Shown here: in pieces, positions 8,482 to 17,054 of the stretch
Layout: each line of letters starts with the position of its first letter
How positions within the stretch are numbered: the stretch's first letter is position 1
Origin: Paenibacillus dokdonensis
GTDB taxonomy: Bacteria > Bacillota > Bacilli > Paenibacillales > Paenibacillaceae
Assembly (NCBI RefSeq): GCF_004916975.1
Contig: NZ_STGQ01000001.1
Coordinates: 3,527,674 to 3,591,673, forward strand
Direction of reading: 5' to 3'
Length of the DNA: 64,000 nucleotides
The notes under the pieces: model-generated
The model's database searches: none
Told to the model about the DNA's origin: nothing
What the model saw: only the letters and a program-made list of their open reading frames with translations
Position numbers and translations under genes: made by a program

Positions 8482-10364
8482 GATTCCAAACCCCCAACAT
8501 TTCTGTCGTGTAATACTACGGACATGACTGATGTTTGCCCCTTTTTAACCGCTTTAAATGGAGCAAAGCTCCAGGATTTGACACGATCCGGATTCGTAAT
8601 AACCATCGGTGTCGCTATAGATGTAGCATGTTCCCGGATATACGCCAAATCAAATTTGACAAGCAGCTGACCCGGTTCGACCGGATCACCCTCCTGAACG
8701 ACTGCTGAAAAATGTCCTCCCTTTAGCTGAGAGGTGTCGATACCGATATGAAGCAGTACTTCCAGCCCTTCCGGTGTGGAAATGCCGACAGCATGCATCG
8801 TTGGATAAATATGCATAACCGTTCCAAAAACAGGCGAGACAAGTTCTCCGCGATCCGGCATGAAAGCCACGCCATCGCCAACCAATTTGGCAGCAAATAT
8901 TTGATCCGGAACCTCCTCGATTGGAAGCATTTTGCCCTGTACGGGAGCGCTGAACAGGACCTGCGGCAGATCCCGCTGCATAAGCTTGTTTACTTCCTCA
9001 CGAATCAGCTCGGAGTAAGTACCGAATACAACCTGAACATTCCCTCCTCCAAGCTTGATAAGGCCTGCTGAGCCAAGGAGTTTTAAAGCATTGCCGTCCA
9101 CGATCCTGTCATTTTTCACGGTAAGTCTGAGCCGCGTGATACAAGATTCCACCTGTACGATGTTTTCCTTTCCGCCCAGTGCTTCAAGGATCAGCGGTGC
9201 CTGATATGGAATACTGCCTGCCCAATCTTCAAGCGTAGATCCTTCCTCGCGTCCCGGCGTCGGGATTTGGAACCTGCGAATCGCCCATCTGAACAAGAAA
9301 TAATACACAAAGCCGTACCCAATGCCGATTGGAATCAGCAGCCAGGCGTGATGGGACAAATGCAGGTTCAAGAAATAATCGATGGCTCCCGCTGAATAGG
9401 AAAATCCGTGATGGATATCCAGCTCATAGGTCAGCCACATGGCTGCTCCCGAGAGCACCGCATGCAATATGAACAGATACGGCGCTGCGAACAAGAAAGC
9501 AAATTCGATCTGCTCGGACACCCCTGTTAAAAAGCATACGAGCGCTGCCGTCAAAAAAGTCTTCTTAATCTTCGGCTTCAGATCCTCGCGCGCTTCCTGA
9601 ATGATAGCAAGGGCAATGGCCGGCAGCGCGAACATCATGATCGGAAACAGACCGGCCATAAAATTACCGGCTGTCGGGTCTCCCGCAAAAAAGCGCGGCA
9701 GATCACCCTGTACTATATTCCCGGAAGGCGTTTGATAAGTACCCACCTGGAACCAGAAAATATTGTTGAGAAGATGATGCAGACCAAATGCAGTCAGAAT
9801 CCGGTATAAAATACCGTATAAAAATAGTCCGAAGCCGCCAAGATGGCTCATCATTAATGTCAGTTCATTCAGTCCCTTTTGCAGAAACGGAGAAATGAAC
9901 AACAGTAACCATGAAAATCCGGCCGAGAAAAGCCCCATAAACAGCAGGACAAACCTTGATCCTCCAAAAAACTGCACGATTTCGGGCAGCTTGATATGTT
10001 TGAAGCGGTTATATGCGACACCTGACAAGATACCGAATATAATGCCGATCAGGGTGGTAGGCTGAATATCGCCATTTCCCATATGCCTTGTAATTTGGTC
10101 GTAAATGAACATGCCAGCTAACGCAGCAAGTCCTGCGGGTCCGGCCTGATTGGCCAGTCCCCAGGCTACGCCAACCGCAAACAGATACGGGAGAAAATAA
10201 AAGATGCCCTGTCCTGCCCACGTACACACTTCAGCGACGTGAGGGAGGCCCCATGCGGTCCAGGGAAGACTGCCTACGCTCAGCAGTATGGCGGCCGATG
10301 GAAGCACCATCGTGGGCAGTATTACCGCTCTTCCGAGCTGCTGCAGTGATCCGAGCCAATTCAA
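8478..10364 (-). CDS. PTS glucose/N-acetylglucosamine-family EIICBA permease
   Basis: Membrane sugar transporter that phosphorylates its substrate during uptake. Domain order is IIC (about residues 1-370, roughly ten hydrophobic segments; FGLHHLLNN, GDPTAGNFMAGLFPIMMF), IIB (about 390-470; phospho-Cys in VESCITRLRL) and IIA (about 495-620; His in EVLLHIGIDT and TMHAVGI). A TTG at 10364 is chosen, 10 nt after AAAGGAG. It gives 628 residues, the usual length, and an N-terminus at NWLGSLQQLGRA. The longer frame to 10511 would start inside the neighbouring terminator. The FPIMMF signature resembles NagP/NagE more than PtsG, so GlcNAc is as likely a substrate as glucose. Confidence 0.85.
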   Translation of the reverse strand: MNWLGSLQQLGRAVILPTMVLPSAAILLSVGSLPWTAWGLPHVAEVCTWAGQGIFYFLPYLFAVGVAWGLANQAGPAGLAALAGMFIYDQITRHMGNGDIQPTTLIGIIFGILSGVAYNRFKHIKLPEIVQFFGGSRFVLLFMGLFSAGFSWLLLFISPFLQKGLNELTLMMSHLGGFGLFLYGILYRILTAFGLHHLLNNIFWFQVGTYQTPSGNIVQGDLPRFFAGDPTAGNFMAGLFPIMMFALPAIALAIIQEAREDLKPKIKKTFLTAALVCFLTGVSEQIEFAFLFAAPYLFILHAVLSGAAMWLTYELDIHHGFSYSAGAIDYFLNLHLSHHAWLLIPIGIGYGFVYYFLFRWAIRRFQIPTPGREEGSTLEDWAGSIPYQAPLILEALGGKENIVQVESCITRLRLTVKNDRIVDGNALKLLGSAGLIKLGGGNVQVVFGTYSELIREEVNKLMQRDLPQVLFSAPVQGKMLPIEEVPDQIFAAKLVGDGVAFMPDRGELVSPVFGTVMHIYPTMHAVGISTPEGLEVLLHIGIDTSQLKGGHFSAVVQEGDPVEPGQLLVKFDLAYIREHATSIATPMVITNPDRVKSWSFAPFKAVKKGQTSVMSVVLHDRNVGGLES

Positions 10365-10448
10365 GAAAGGCACTCTCCTTTCAAAAAACACTTCAGAGTT
10401 TGCAAAATTCACGCTCGCCGATTCCTGCAAAATCCGCACATAATTCAA

Positions 10449-10477
10449 ATGGTAAGCTTTCATCAAGATTTTGTCAA
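10449..10477 (-). promoter_or_regulatory. Probable sigma-A promoter of the PTS operon
   Basis: On the minus strand, TTGACA (10472-10477) is followed 17 bp later by TACCAT (10449-10454). It lies 85 bp upstream of the chosen TTG start and downstream of the preceding terminator. Confidence 0.5.
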
Positions 10478-10500
10478 AAAGAAAAAACACCCCCGCGTGC

Positions 10501-10548
10501 AAAAAAAGCATCCCCGGTTTGATGCACGATCCGGGGATACCTTTTTTG
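10501..10548 (-). terminator. Terminator of the CoA-binding protein gene
   Basis: ATCCCCGG pairs with CCGGGGAT, with a minus-strand T run of seven. It separates this gene from the PTS operon. Confidence 0.8.
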
Positions 10549-10562
10549 GAAACGGATGCTTA

Positions 10563-11000
10563 CTATTTTCCTGATCTATCAGGCTGCGTCACAGCCTCTT
10601 CGACTTTGATGCAGCGGTCCATGATCGCTCTCATGCCATTTTGCTCCGCAATCGCTGCCGCTTCGTCATTCACGATGCCTAGCTGAAGCCACAGCACATG
10701 GGCGTTAATGTCAGCAGCTTCACGTGCCACGTCCGCACAATACTCACTTCTGCGGAAAACATTGACGATGTCCACCGGTTCGGGGATATCTTTCAGCGAT
10801 CCATAGCAAGTTTCACCCAGAATTTGTTTTCCCTGCGCAGCAGGATTCACCGGAATAATTCGATAACCGCGGCTTTGCATGGCCTGGGCGACCATATATG
10901 AAGTACGGTCCGTTTTGTCAGATAAGCCGACAACGGCTATATTCCCTGCATTTTCCAAAATCTTTTTAATTTCATCGCGAGTCGGATTTTCAAAAGACAT
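10563..11000 (-). CDS. CoA-binding domain protein (YccU type)
   Basis: A 145-residue single-domain Rossmann-fold protein of the CoA_binding_2 family. NIAVVGLSDKTDRTSYMVA gives the nucleotide-binding turn, and IIPVNPA and VLWLQLGIVND follow as in E. coli YccU. The family binds CoA; its physiological role is not known. The gene lies just downstream of aroA with a gap of under 50 bp on the same strand. It could be co-transcribed with aroA and has its own terminator. Confidence 0.8.
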   Translation of the reverse strand: MSFENPTRDEIKKILENAGNIAVVGLSDKTDRTSYMVAQAMQSRGYRIIPVNPAAQGKQILGETCYGSLKDIPEPVDIVNVFRRSEYCADVAREAADINAHVLWLQLGIVNDEAAAIAEQNGMRAIMDRCIKVEEAVTQPDRSGK

Positions 11001-11047
11001 GCTTCATCCCGCCTTTCCATATATACGTATGCAATTGCACTACGAAA

Positions 11048-12340
11048 TTATTTTACCCATTCTACCTGGGCGCCAAGCGTTTGCATATGATCAAAGAACT
11101 GTGGATAGGATTTGGCCACATGATGCGCATCTTTAATTTTCAGCGGTTCCTTGGCGCGAAGACCTACAACCGTCAACGCCATAATCACGCGGTGATCATA
11201 ATGCGCATTGATCTCGACACCGCCCTCCACACCCTCGGGTCGACCATGAACGATAATCTCAGCCTGACGCTCCTCCACATTCGCTCCGGCTTTGCGCAGC
11301 TCAGCCAAATAATCGGTAATACGGTCGCATTCCTTAAAGCGCAGGTTCTCCACATTATAGAAACGCGAGGTTCCCTCTGCGAAAACTGCGGCAGCCACCA
11401 TCGCCAGCACGGCATCCGTTGCTGCGTCGCCGTCAAACTCCACCGCTTTCAGTTTACCGTTTCCTCTGACATGCACCTCGTCATTGTCATGCGTTAGCGG
11501 TACCTCCATCATCCGCAGAACATCCACGACAGCCCGTTCCCCCTGCTTACTCTCCGCAGGCAGACGTTTTATCAGCACATCAGACTGCGTAACAGCTGCA
11601 GCTGCAAGCACGGCTGCTGAACCCGGATAATCGCCTTGTACGGTGTAGGATTTGGCTTGGTATGACTGGTTGCCTGGAACCCGGAATCGCATGTAGTCCT
11701 CACTTGCATGGATAATGATCCCTGCCTGCTCCAATACTTCCAGCGTCTGTCCAACCACAACCTTGGATTTCAGGTCACCCAGCACCTCAATTTCGCTATC
11801 CTCTGCAAGCAGCGGCGTCACAAACAGCAGTGCGCTCAAATACTGTGAGCTGACAGATCCGGATACTTTAATCTGGCCACCTTTTGGCTGCCCGCCTTGA
11901 ATGCGGATCGGCAGGCGGCCGTTGTTGTGCTCTACCTGAACATCCATTTGTCCCAAAGCCGTGATCAGATCATCATGAGGACGTTTGCCCAGCGAATCGG
12001 GATATGTATTCACAAATGTAACGTCAGGGCAAAGCGAAGCCACGCCCATTAGAAAGCGGAGAACAGCGCCCGCATTTCCAACATTCAGCTCTTTGACATC
12101 ACGCGGATGGCGGCCAAAGCCGGTAATTACCGCTTTCTCTTCATCCTCCACGAGTACGGCTCCCAAATCTTGAATACAGCGGCGCATCGCGTCACTGTCT
12201 TCGCTGTGGGCCGGAAAATGCACTGTACTTGTTCCTTCTGCAAGTGCTGCGACGAGCAGATAACGTGTTGTATAGTTTTTGGAAGAAAGCGCCCCAATTT
12301 CCCCTTCTAAGTGTGGAGTCGGTTTAACGATCAAATCCAT
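11048..12340 (-). CDS. aroA: 3-phosphoshikimate 1-carboxyvinyltransferase (EPSP synthase)
   Basis: Sixth step of the shikimate pathway: shikimate-3-phosphate plus PEP gives EPSP. The 430-residue two-domain protein has Lys21 and Arg26 (SSKNYTTR) in place of E. coli Lys22/Arg27. It also has SGSVSSQYL, the catalytic Asp in DAATDAVLAM, the Glu in LRFKECDR, YDHRVIMAL and HHVAKSYPQFF. The PEP/glyphosate loop reads NAGAVLRFL, where E. coli has NAGTAMRPL. The equivalents of Thr97 and Pro101 are therefore Ala and Phe. This places it outside the common class I and class II sequences and could affect glyphosate sensitivity. It is not clustered with other aro genes except aroK, 500 bp away across a divergent gene. 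Confidence 0.9.
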   Translation of the reverse strand: MDLIVKPTPHLEGEIGALSSKNYTTRYLLVAALAEGTSTVHFPAHSEDSDAMRRCIQDLGAVLVEDEEKAVITGFGRHPRDVKELNVGNAGAVLRFLMGVASLCPDVTFVNTYPDSLGKRPHDDLITALGQMDVQVEHNNGRLPIRIQGGQPKGGQIKVSGSVSSQYLSALLFVTPLLAEDSEIEVLGDLKSKVVVGQTLEVLEQAGIIIHASEDYMRFRVPGNQSYQAKSYTVQGDYPGSAAVLAAAAVTQSDVLIKRLPAESKQGERAVVDVLRMMEVPLTHDNDEVHVRGNGKLKAVEFDGDAATDAVLAMVAAAVFAEGTSRFYNVENLRFKECDRITDYLAELRKAGANVEERQAEIIVHGRPEGVEGGVEINAHYDHRVIMALTVVGLRAKEPLKIKDAHHVAKSYPQFFDHMQTLGAQVEWVK

Positions 12341-12468
12341 ATGCCCCTTGTCTCCTTCTCTAATATATTTATGCTCTAACCGGCATGTACTTCATTTGAC
12401 AGCCCATTTAGAGCTTGGTTATCATATACATAATTGCTTATTAAAACATCTGAAAAGAGGTTATCTTA

Positions 12469-12777
12469 ATGACACCTATCCATACAATCGAACCATCCGA
12501 ACTTAGACGGCGCCTTCTTGCTGGTGAATCCCTGCAAATGATTGATGTCCGTGAAGACGATGAAGTTGCACAGGGCAAGATCAGCGGTGCCAAGCATATT
12601 CCTCTCGGAGAAATTCCGGATCGTCTGGATGAAATCCCCAAGGAATGTGAAGTCATCATGATTTGCCGCAGCGGCGGCCGCAGCATGAGAGCCTGCCAAT
12701 TCCTGCAGCAGCATGGCATTGAATGCACCAATATGACAGGCGGCATGCTTCAGTGGAACGACGAAGAAGAAGCGTAA
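12469..12777 (+). CDS. Rhodanese-like sulfurtransferase
   Basis: A 102-residue single rhodanese domain with the active-site loop CRSGGRS (about residues 65-71) and the N-terminal MIDVREDDEV signature. Single-domain rhodaneses carry persulfide sulfur on the loop cysteine. It resembles the small YtwF-type proteins of Bacillus. It stands alone, divergent from aroA, with a clear terminator behind it. Confidence 0.88.
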   Translation: MTPIHTIEPSELRRRLLAGESLQMIDVREDDEVAQGKISGAKHIPLGEIPDRLDEIPKECEVIMICRSGGRSMRACQFLQQHGIECTNMTGGMLQWNDEEEA

Positions 12778-12785
12778 GCAGCGAC

Positions 12786-12823
12786 TCATCGGCAGGCCTT
12801 TTAGGGGTTTGCCGATTTTTTAT
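12786..12823 (+). terminator. Terminator after the rhodanese gene
   Basis: ATCGGCA pairs with TGCCGAT, followed by a run of six T. Confidence 0.75.
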
Positions 12824-12875
12824 GTGATGGTTATCAAAAAAAGTATAACTAACTGATATCTTATCACAAAAAGGC

Positions 12876-13391
12876 TTAGACGCGGTAATGCGTTAAAATT
12901 AACTGCGCGACTTCATCCACACCCATACTTCCGGTATCCACCGTGAAATGGGCAAATTGATAAGCATGCTTCCGTTCCTCAAGAATGGTCCGGATCCGTT
13001 CCTCTGCATTCCCAGCCAACAGCGGACGGTTGCTGTCACCCTTAACCCGTTCAATGATCTCTTCCGCCTGCGCTGTCAGTGCAACGACCAGTCCCCCATT
13101 TACCATCAGCTCACAATTGAGCGGCTGCAGCACAGCCCCGCCGCCTGTGGCTAAGATCTGCTGTCCCCCTGAAGAAAGCACCTTCTGGAGCATGGCCGTT
13201 TCAGCTTCGCGGAAGTAAGCCTCCCCATGAAGCTCAAACATTTCCGGAATCGTCAACCCCGCGTTGGCAACGACAGCCGCATCAAGATCAACAAGAGTAT
13301 ATCCCAGCTTCTGAGCTAATATTTCGCCAACCGTGGATTTGCCGGTCCCCATCATTCCGATCAATATGATATTTTCTTTCCTAGGATTCAA
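12876..13391 (-). CDS. aroK: Shikimate kinase
   Basis: It phosphorylates shikimate to shikimate-3-phosphate, the substrate of the nearby AroA. The 171-residue P-loop kinase has GMMGTGKST (residues 13-21), the LVDLDAAV shikimate-binding Asp, FREAE, ATGGGAV and the lid NRPLL. The length is typical. It stands alone on the minus strand, close to aroA but separated from it by the rhodanese gene. Confidence 0.93.
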   Translation of the reverse strand: MNPRKENIILIGMMGTGKSTVGEILAQKLGYTLVDLDAAVVANAGLTIPEMFELHGEAYFREAETAMLQKVLSSGGQQILATGGGAVLQPLNCELMVNGGLVVALTAQAEEIIERVKGDSNRPLLAGNAEERIRTILEERKHAYQFAHFTVDTGSMGVDEVAQLILTHYRV

Positions 13392-13585
13392 CGCTACACC
13401 CCTTTTGTTTCCTCGTAATCCTCAAGCTTTTTCATATCATAACACAGGCCAAAATCTTTCGACAATCTCGCAAACTCTTTAAGAGATACCGATGTCTATT
13501 TTCCACAAGTCTATCATACACATCTAGTAATATGGATTGAACAAAATGAAAATCAGGAGTTCGTGAGGAGTGGAATGTATCCGCC

Positions 13586-13894
13586 ATGCCAGAATCCCGT
13601 ACCCATTCACCCGAAACGGCCGCCAGGATCAAGCAAATAACGGATCCGCGGCATATTCTTTGCCGGGAAGACATGCTTTGGGTTTTGCATTATGTACAAC
13701 AAAAGGTGGCTCAGGGAGAACCAGCATTACTGGAACTCTCTAAGCCACGGATATTACAGAACTTTCAATACTTCGGCGAAGCGGCGCTGCTCCTGCTGAG
13801 CCGCATCACGAGCGGTCAAGCCCAGGACGAACAAATCCGAGCATGCCTGCAGGAGGCCATGCATGGGCTTATCCCATCAGATGATGAGGATTAG
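13586..13894 (+). CDS. Hypothetical protein, 102 residues
   Basis: No family recognised. It is soluble and probably all-helical, with a hydrophobic stretch at AALLLLSRI and an acidic end (SDDED). A GAGGAG site lies 15 nt before the ATG, which is longer than ideal. The composition matches coding sequence, and the frame does not overlap another gene. It ends 23 bp before the convergent gndA stop codon with no terminator between them. Confidence 0.5.
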   Translation: MPESRTHSPETAARIKQITDPRHILCREDMLWVLHYVQQKVAQGEPALLELSKPRILQNFQYFGEAALLLLSRITSGQAQDEQIRACLQEAMHGLIPSDDED

Positions 13895-13917
13895 CCTTAA
13901 CTTAACCGATCTGCCTG

Positions 13918-15330
13918 CTATTCCTGAATCCAGTTGTGGTGGAATACGCCTTCCTTGTCCACGCGCTTGAACGTATGGGCACCGAAGTAATCACGCTGCG
14001 CCTGAAGCAGGTTCGCAGGGAGTCTCTCTGTACGGTAGCTGTCGAAATAAGCCAGTGCACTGGAGAAGCCAGGAACCGGAATGCCGCGGCTGACAGCAGC
14101 AGACACGGTGGCACGCCATGCACCTTGGTAATTTTCAATAATTTCTTTGAAGAATGGATCAAGCAGCAGGTTTTTGAGGCCGGCATCCTTCTCGTAAGCA
14201 TCGGTGATATTTTGCAGGAAACGGGAGCGGATAATGCAGCCGCCGCGCCAAATTTTAGCCAGCTCACCGTATTTCAGATCCCATTCATACTCATCGGAAG
14301 CCACACGCAATTGCGCGAAGCCTTGAGCATAGGATACGATTTTGCTCGCAAACAATGCTTTGCGAACATTTTCGATAAATTCTGCTTTGTCACCTTGGAA
14401 AGCTTCTGCATTAGGACCATTCAGGATTTTGCTTGCTTCTACGCGCTCTTCCTTCATGGCAGATAGGAAACGGGAGAATACCGATTCGGTAATCATGGAC
14501 AGAGGCACTCCAAGATCCAGGGAGCTTTGGCTTGTCCATTTTCCTGTTCCTTTTTGTCCGGCTGCGTCAAGAATCACGTCAACCATCGGTTTGCCGGTAT
14601 CTTCATCTTTTTGTGCAAAGATGTCGGCAGTGATTTCGATCAGGTAGCTGTCCAGCTCACCTTTGTTCCAGTCTGTGAAAATCTCATGCAATTCGTCCGC
14701 GCCGAGGTTCAGCACATCTTTCAGCAGATGGTAAGCTTCACCGATCAGCTGCATGTCACCGTACTCGATACCGTTATGCACCATTTTAACATAGTGACCG
14801 GCACCGCCCGGCCCGATATATGTACAGCAAGGCTCGCCATTTATTTTGGCGGAAATGGAGGTCAGGATCGGTTCTACCAGCTCATAAGCGCTTTTTGGTC
14901 CGCCTGGCATGATGGAAGGTCCTTTGAGAGCTCCTTCTTCGCCACCGGAAACCCCAGCTCCGATAAAGCGGAAGCCTTTTTCCTCAAGCATTTTGCTGCG
15001 GCGTTGTGTATCCGGGAAGTAAGCATTACCTCCGTCGATAATAATATCGCCTTGATCCAAATGCGGAATCAATTGATCGATCGTAGCATCCGTCGCTTTG
15101 CCGGCTTGTACCATGATCAAAATTCTGCGCGGCTTTTCAAGAGACTCGACAAATTCCTCAATGGAGAATGTGCCCGTCAGTTTCTTGCCTTTCGCTTCTT
15201 CGAGAAGGGCTTCTGTTTTCTCCGGGGAACGGTTGAATACGGAAACAGTAAAGCCTCTGCTTTCAATATTGAGAGCCAAGTTTTTGCCCATGACCGCAAG
15301 GCCGATGACACCGATTTGTTGCTTCGACAT
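13918..15330 (-). CDS. gndA: 6-phosphogluconate dehydrogenase, decarboxylating
   Basis: Oxidative pentose-phosphate step making ribulose-5-phosphate, CO2 and NADPH. The 470-residue protein has the Rossmann start [15 protein letters not shown] and VFNRSPEKT, where Arg/Ser after the second strand indicates NADP use. [19 protein letters not shown] and KGTGKW also match. The ATG at 15330 is preferred over one 12 bp upstream because GGAGG lies 5 nt before it, and it gives the canonical [10 protein letters not shown]-terminus. It is a single gene, convergent with the hypothetical at 13586. Confidence 0.95.
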   Translation of the reverse strand: MSKQQIGVIGLAVMGKNLALNIESRGFTVSVFNRSPEKTEALLEEAKGKKLTGTFSIEEFVESLEKPRRILIMVQAGKATDATIDQLIPHLDQGDIIIDGGNAYFPDTQRRSKMLEEKGFRFIGAGVSGGEEGALKGPSIMPGGPKSAYELVEPILTSISAKINGEPCCTYIGPGGAGHYVKMVHNGIEYGDMQLIGEAYHLLKDVLNLGADELHEIFTDWNKGELDSYLIEITADIFAQKDEDTGKPMVDVILDAAGQKGTGKWTSQSSLDLGVPLSMITESVFSRFLSAMKEERVEASKILNGPNAEAFQGDKAEFIENVRKALFASKIVSYAQGFAQLRVASDEYEWDLKYGELAKIWRGGCIIRSRFLQNITDAYEKDAGLKNLLLDPFFKEIIENYQGAWRATVSAAVSRGIPVPGFSSALAYFDSYRTERLPANLLQAQRDYFGAHTFKRVDKEGVFHHNWIQE

Positions 15331-15502
15331 ATGGTCCTCCATCCTTTACCTCTTTATTTTTAATAAATAAAAGAATACACCTATTTTAGCGTGTTTACGC
15401 GTGAAAGTGAACCCCTCTGTCTTCAAATGATACCGTGACAAAACACCCCGCCAAGGCTGAGGTGCTTCCATCACTTCGTTATATTGTAATACAAACAGGA
15501 CA

Positions 15503-16099
15503 TTACCATTCAAGCATGAGCAGCTGTTTGGATAGATCAGAGAGCTTCTGCCGACATACATCCGCCTTCTCTGTATCTCCATTTTGAAGCGCATCATGCA
15601 ACCGTTCAAGCTCATCATCGACCTCAAGCCGCAGCAGCAGCATCCGCATTTCACCCTCTGTGGAAAAATACAGCTTGGAAATCTCCTGCTCCGTCATGAA
15701 TGGCCCCTTTTGATACAGCACCCTTTGCTGGTATCCGGATATTTCAACCAAACGGATTACTTCGCCGAATAAAATGCTTTCCACCAGGATTTGATGGTCT
15801 TTAAACCGTTTTACAATGGCATGACCGCGAGTATCCTCGATTAACTTTTCCATCCACTCCGCTAATTTGGCATCCCGTATGATATAATCCCCAACCATTT
15901 TGTAACCGTTTTTGGTACGATTAAACCGCAGCTTGACAAGTTTGCGCCCTGTTCTGACGGAAACGATGAATAATGATTCGTTCTCGCTCCAGTACAGGGA
16001 ATATCCTTCCTGAATTAAATCCTTAATCAGGTCCTGAATATGCCGCCGGTTAAACCGAAGCTCCAGATTGCAGTATTCCACTTCATAGCTCTTGTTCAC
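15503..16099 (-). CDS. Hypothetical protein, 198 residues
   Basis: No family recognised with certainty. A GTG start at 16099 is chosen because GAAGGAGGG lies 6 nt upstream; the upstream in-frame ATG at 16141 has no such site. The sequence is basic in the first half (FNRRHIQDLIKDLI, LRFNRTKNGYKMVGDYIIRD). It ends in two acidic helices likely to form a coiled coil (about residues 150-195). No membrane segment or signal peptide. It stands alone between gndA and the divergent DUF1054 gene. Confidence 0.6.
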   Translation of the reverse strand: MNKSYEVEYCNLELRFNRRHIQDLIKDLIQEGYSLYWSENESLFIVSVRTGRKLVKLRFNRTKNGYKMVGDYIIRDAKLAEWMEKLIEDTRGHAIVKRFKDHQILVESILFGEVIRLVEISGYQQRVLYQKGPFMTEQEISKLYFSTEGEMRMLLLRLEVDDELERLHDALQNGDTEKADVCRQKLSDLSKQLLMLEW

Positions 16100-16312
16100 G
16101 GCACTCCCTCCTTCAGTTTTGGACCGCTCATTCGAATACATCTGCGATTGGAAATTGATTAAATGCTTTATTCTATTTTATACTTTATCTTATGTAACGG
16201 TAACTTGGTTTATTGACTATTTTTACCCTTTCCATATCGTCGCCAAACAGGCGGCAGGGTATGCTATAATAGGACAAACTTTACACCGCACTTGAACATA
16301 GGAGGCCGCAGC

Positions 16313-16936
16313 ATGCCGTTTGAAGGTTTTAATTCGCAGGATTTTGAAGTATTCACAGTACCCGGACTTGAGCCTCGCATGGAGGCTTTGATAGCCAATG
16401 TAAGACCGAAGCTTGAGACGCTGGGAGGCGAGATCGCCCCATACCTTTCCGCCCTTTGCGGAGAAGAAATGTTTCCCCATGTAGCCAAGCATGCCCGCCG
16501 AACCATTAATCCGCCCAATGATACCTGGGTAGCCTGGGCCGCGAGCAAAAGAGGGTATAAAGCACTGCCACATTTCCAGGTTGGAATGTTCGAATCCCAC
16601 CTGTTTATCATTTTTGCGGTTATCTACGAAAGCTCGAACAAGGCCATCTTTGCCAAGCATCTGGAGAAAAGCTACAGCAAGGTGAAAAAAAGCCTGCCGA
16701 AGGAGTTTTATTGGTCCATGGATCATATGGATCCGGGCTTTACCCCGCATGCAGACATGAGCACCAAGGATTTCTCGCAGATGGCTGAAAAGCTGGAGAA
16801 AGTTAAAAAATCCGAGGTACTTTGCGGACTCCGTATTCCTAAAGATGAAGCTGTTCTCGAAAACGGACCGGAGCTCATCTCCGTCATCCAATCCACATTC
16901 GAGAAGCTGCTGCCGCTTTATAAAATGGCATTTTAA
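16313..16936 (+). CDS. DUF1054 family protein (YktB-like)
   Basis: A 207-residue cytoplasmic protein of the UPF0637/DUF1054 family, known from Bacillus YktB and without an assigned function. The family-typical stretches AKHARRTINPPNDTWVAWA and KALPHFQVGMFESHLF are present. The ATG at 16313 is chosen because AGGAGG lies 7 nt before it; an upstream in-frame start at 16292 lacks a site. A TATAAT at 16265-16270 is a possible -10. It is followed by a strong terminator. Confidence 0.85.
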   Translation: MPFEGFNSQDFEVFTVPGLEPRMEALIANVRPKLETLGGEIAPYLSALCGEEMFPHVAKHARRTINPPNDTWVAWAASKRGYKALPHFQVGMFESHLFIIFAVIYESSNKAIFAKHLEKSYSKVKKSLPKEFYWSMDHMDPGFTPHADMSTKDFSQMAEKLEKVKKSEVLCGLRIPKDEAVLENGPELISVIQSTFEKLLPLYKMAF

Positions 16937-16945
16937 CATCCGAAA

Positions 16946-16998
16946 ATAAAAAGCTGCACCCGTCCGGTTATTTCCGGCACCTGGGTACAGCTTTTTTT
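16946..16998. terminator. Bidirectional terminator
   Basis: AAAAAGCTG-ACCCG pairs with CTGGGT-CAGCTTTTT around an inner CCGG stem. It serves the DUF1054 gene and the convergent MFS gene. Confidence 0.8.
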
Positions 16999-17014
16999 GA
17001 TGCGGCCACTTTGG

Positions 17015-17054
17015 CAGGCTTCCTATAAAGCAGGCTTCCTATAAAGCAGGCTTC
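17015..17054. repeat. Tandem 16-bp duplication at the MFS stop codon
   Basis: The unit CAGGCTTCCTATAAAG occurs twice head to tail (17015-17030, 17031-17046), then the first eight bases again. The second copy contains the MFS stop codon, so the first copy is an untranslated echo of the last codons. Confidence 0.8.

Noticed and set aside
10365..10511. Longer N-terminus for the PTS permease
   Set aside because: It would begin inside the neighbouring terminator and upstream of the likely promoter. The TTG at 10364 has a ribosome site and gives the normal length.
16223..16939. 238-codon minus-strand frame opposite the DUF1054 gene
   Set aside because: Fully antisense to a recognised family, with no start signals.
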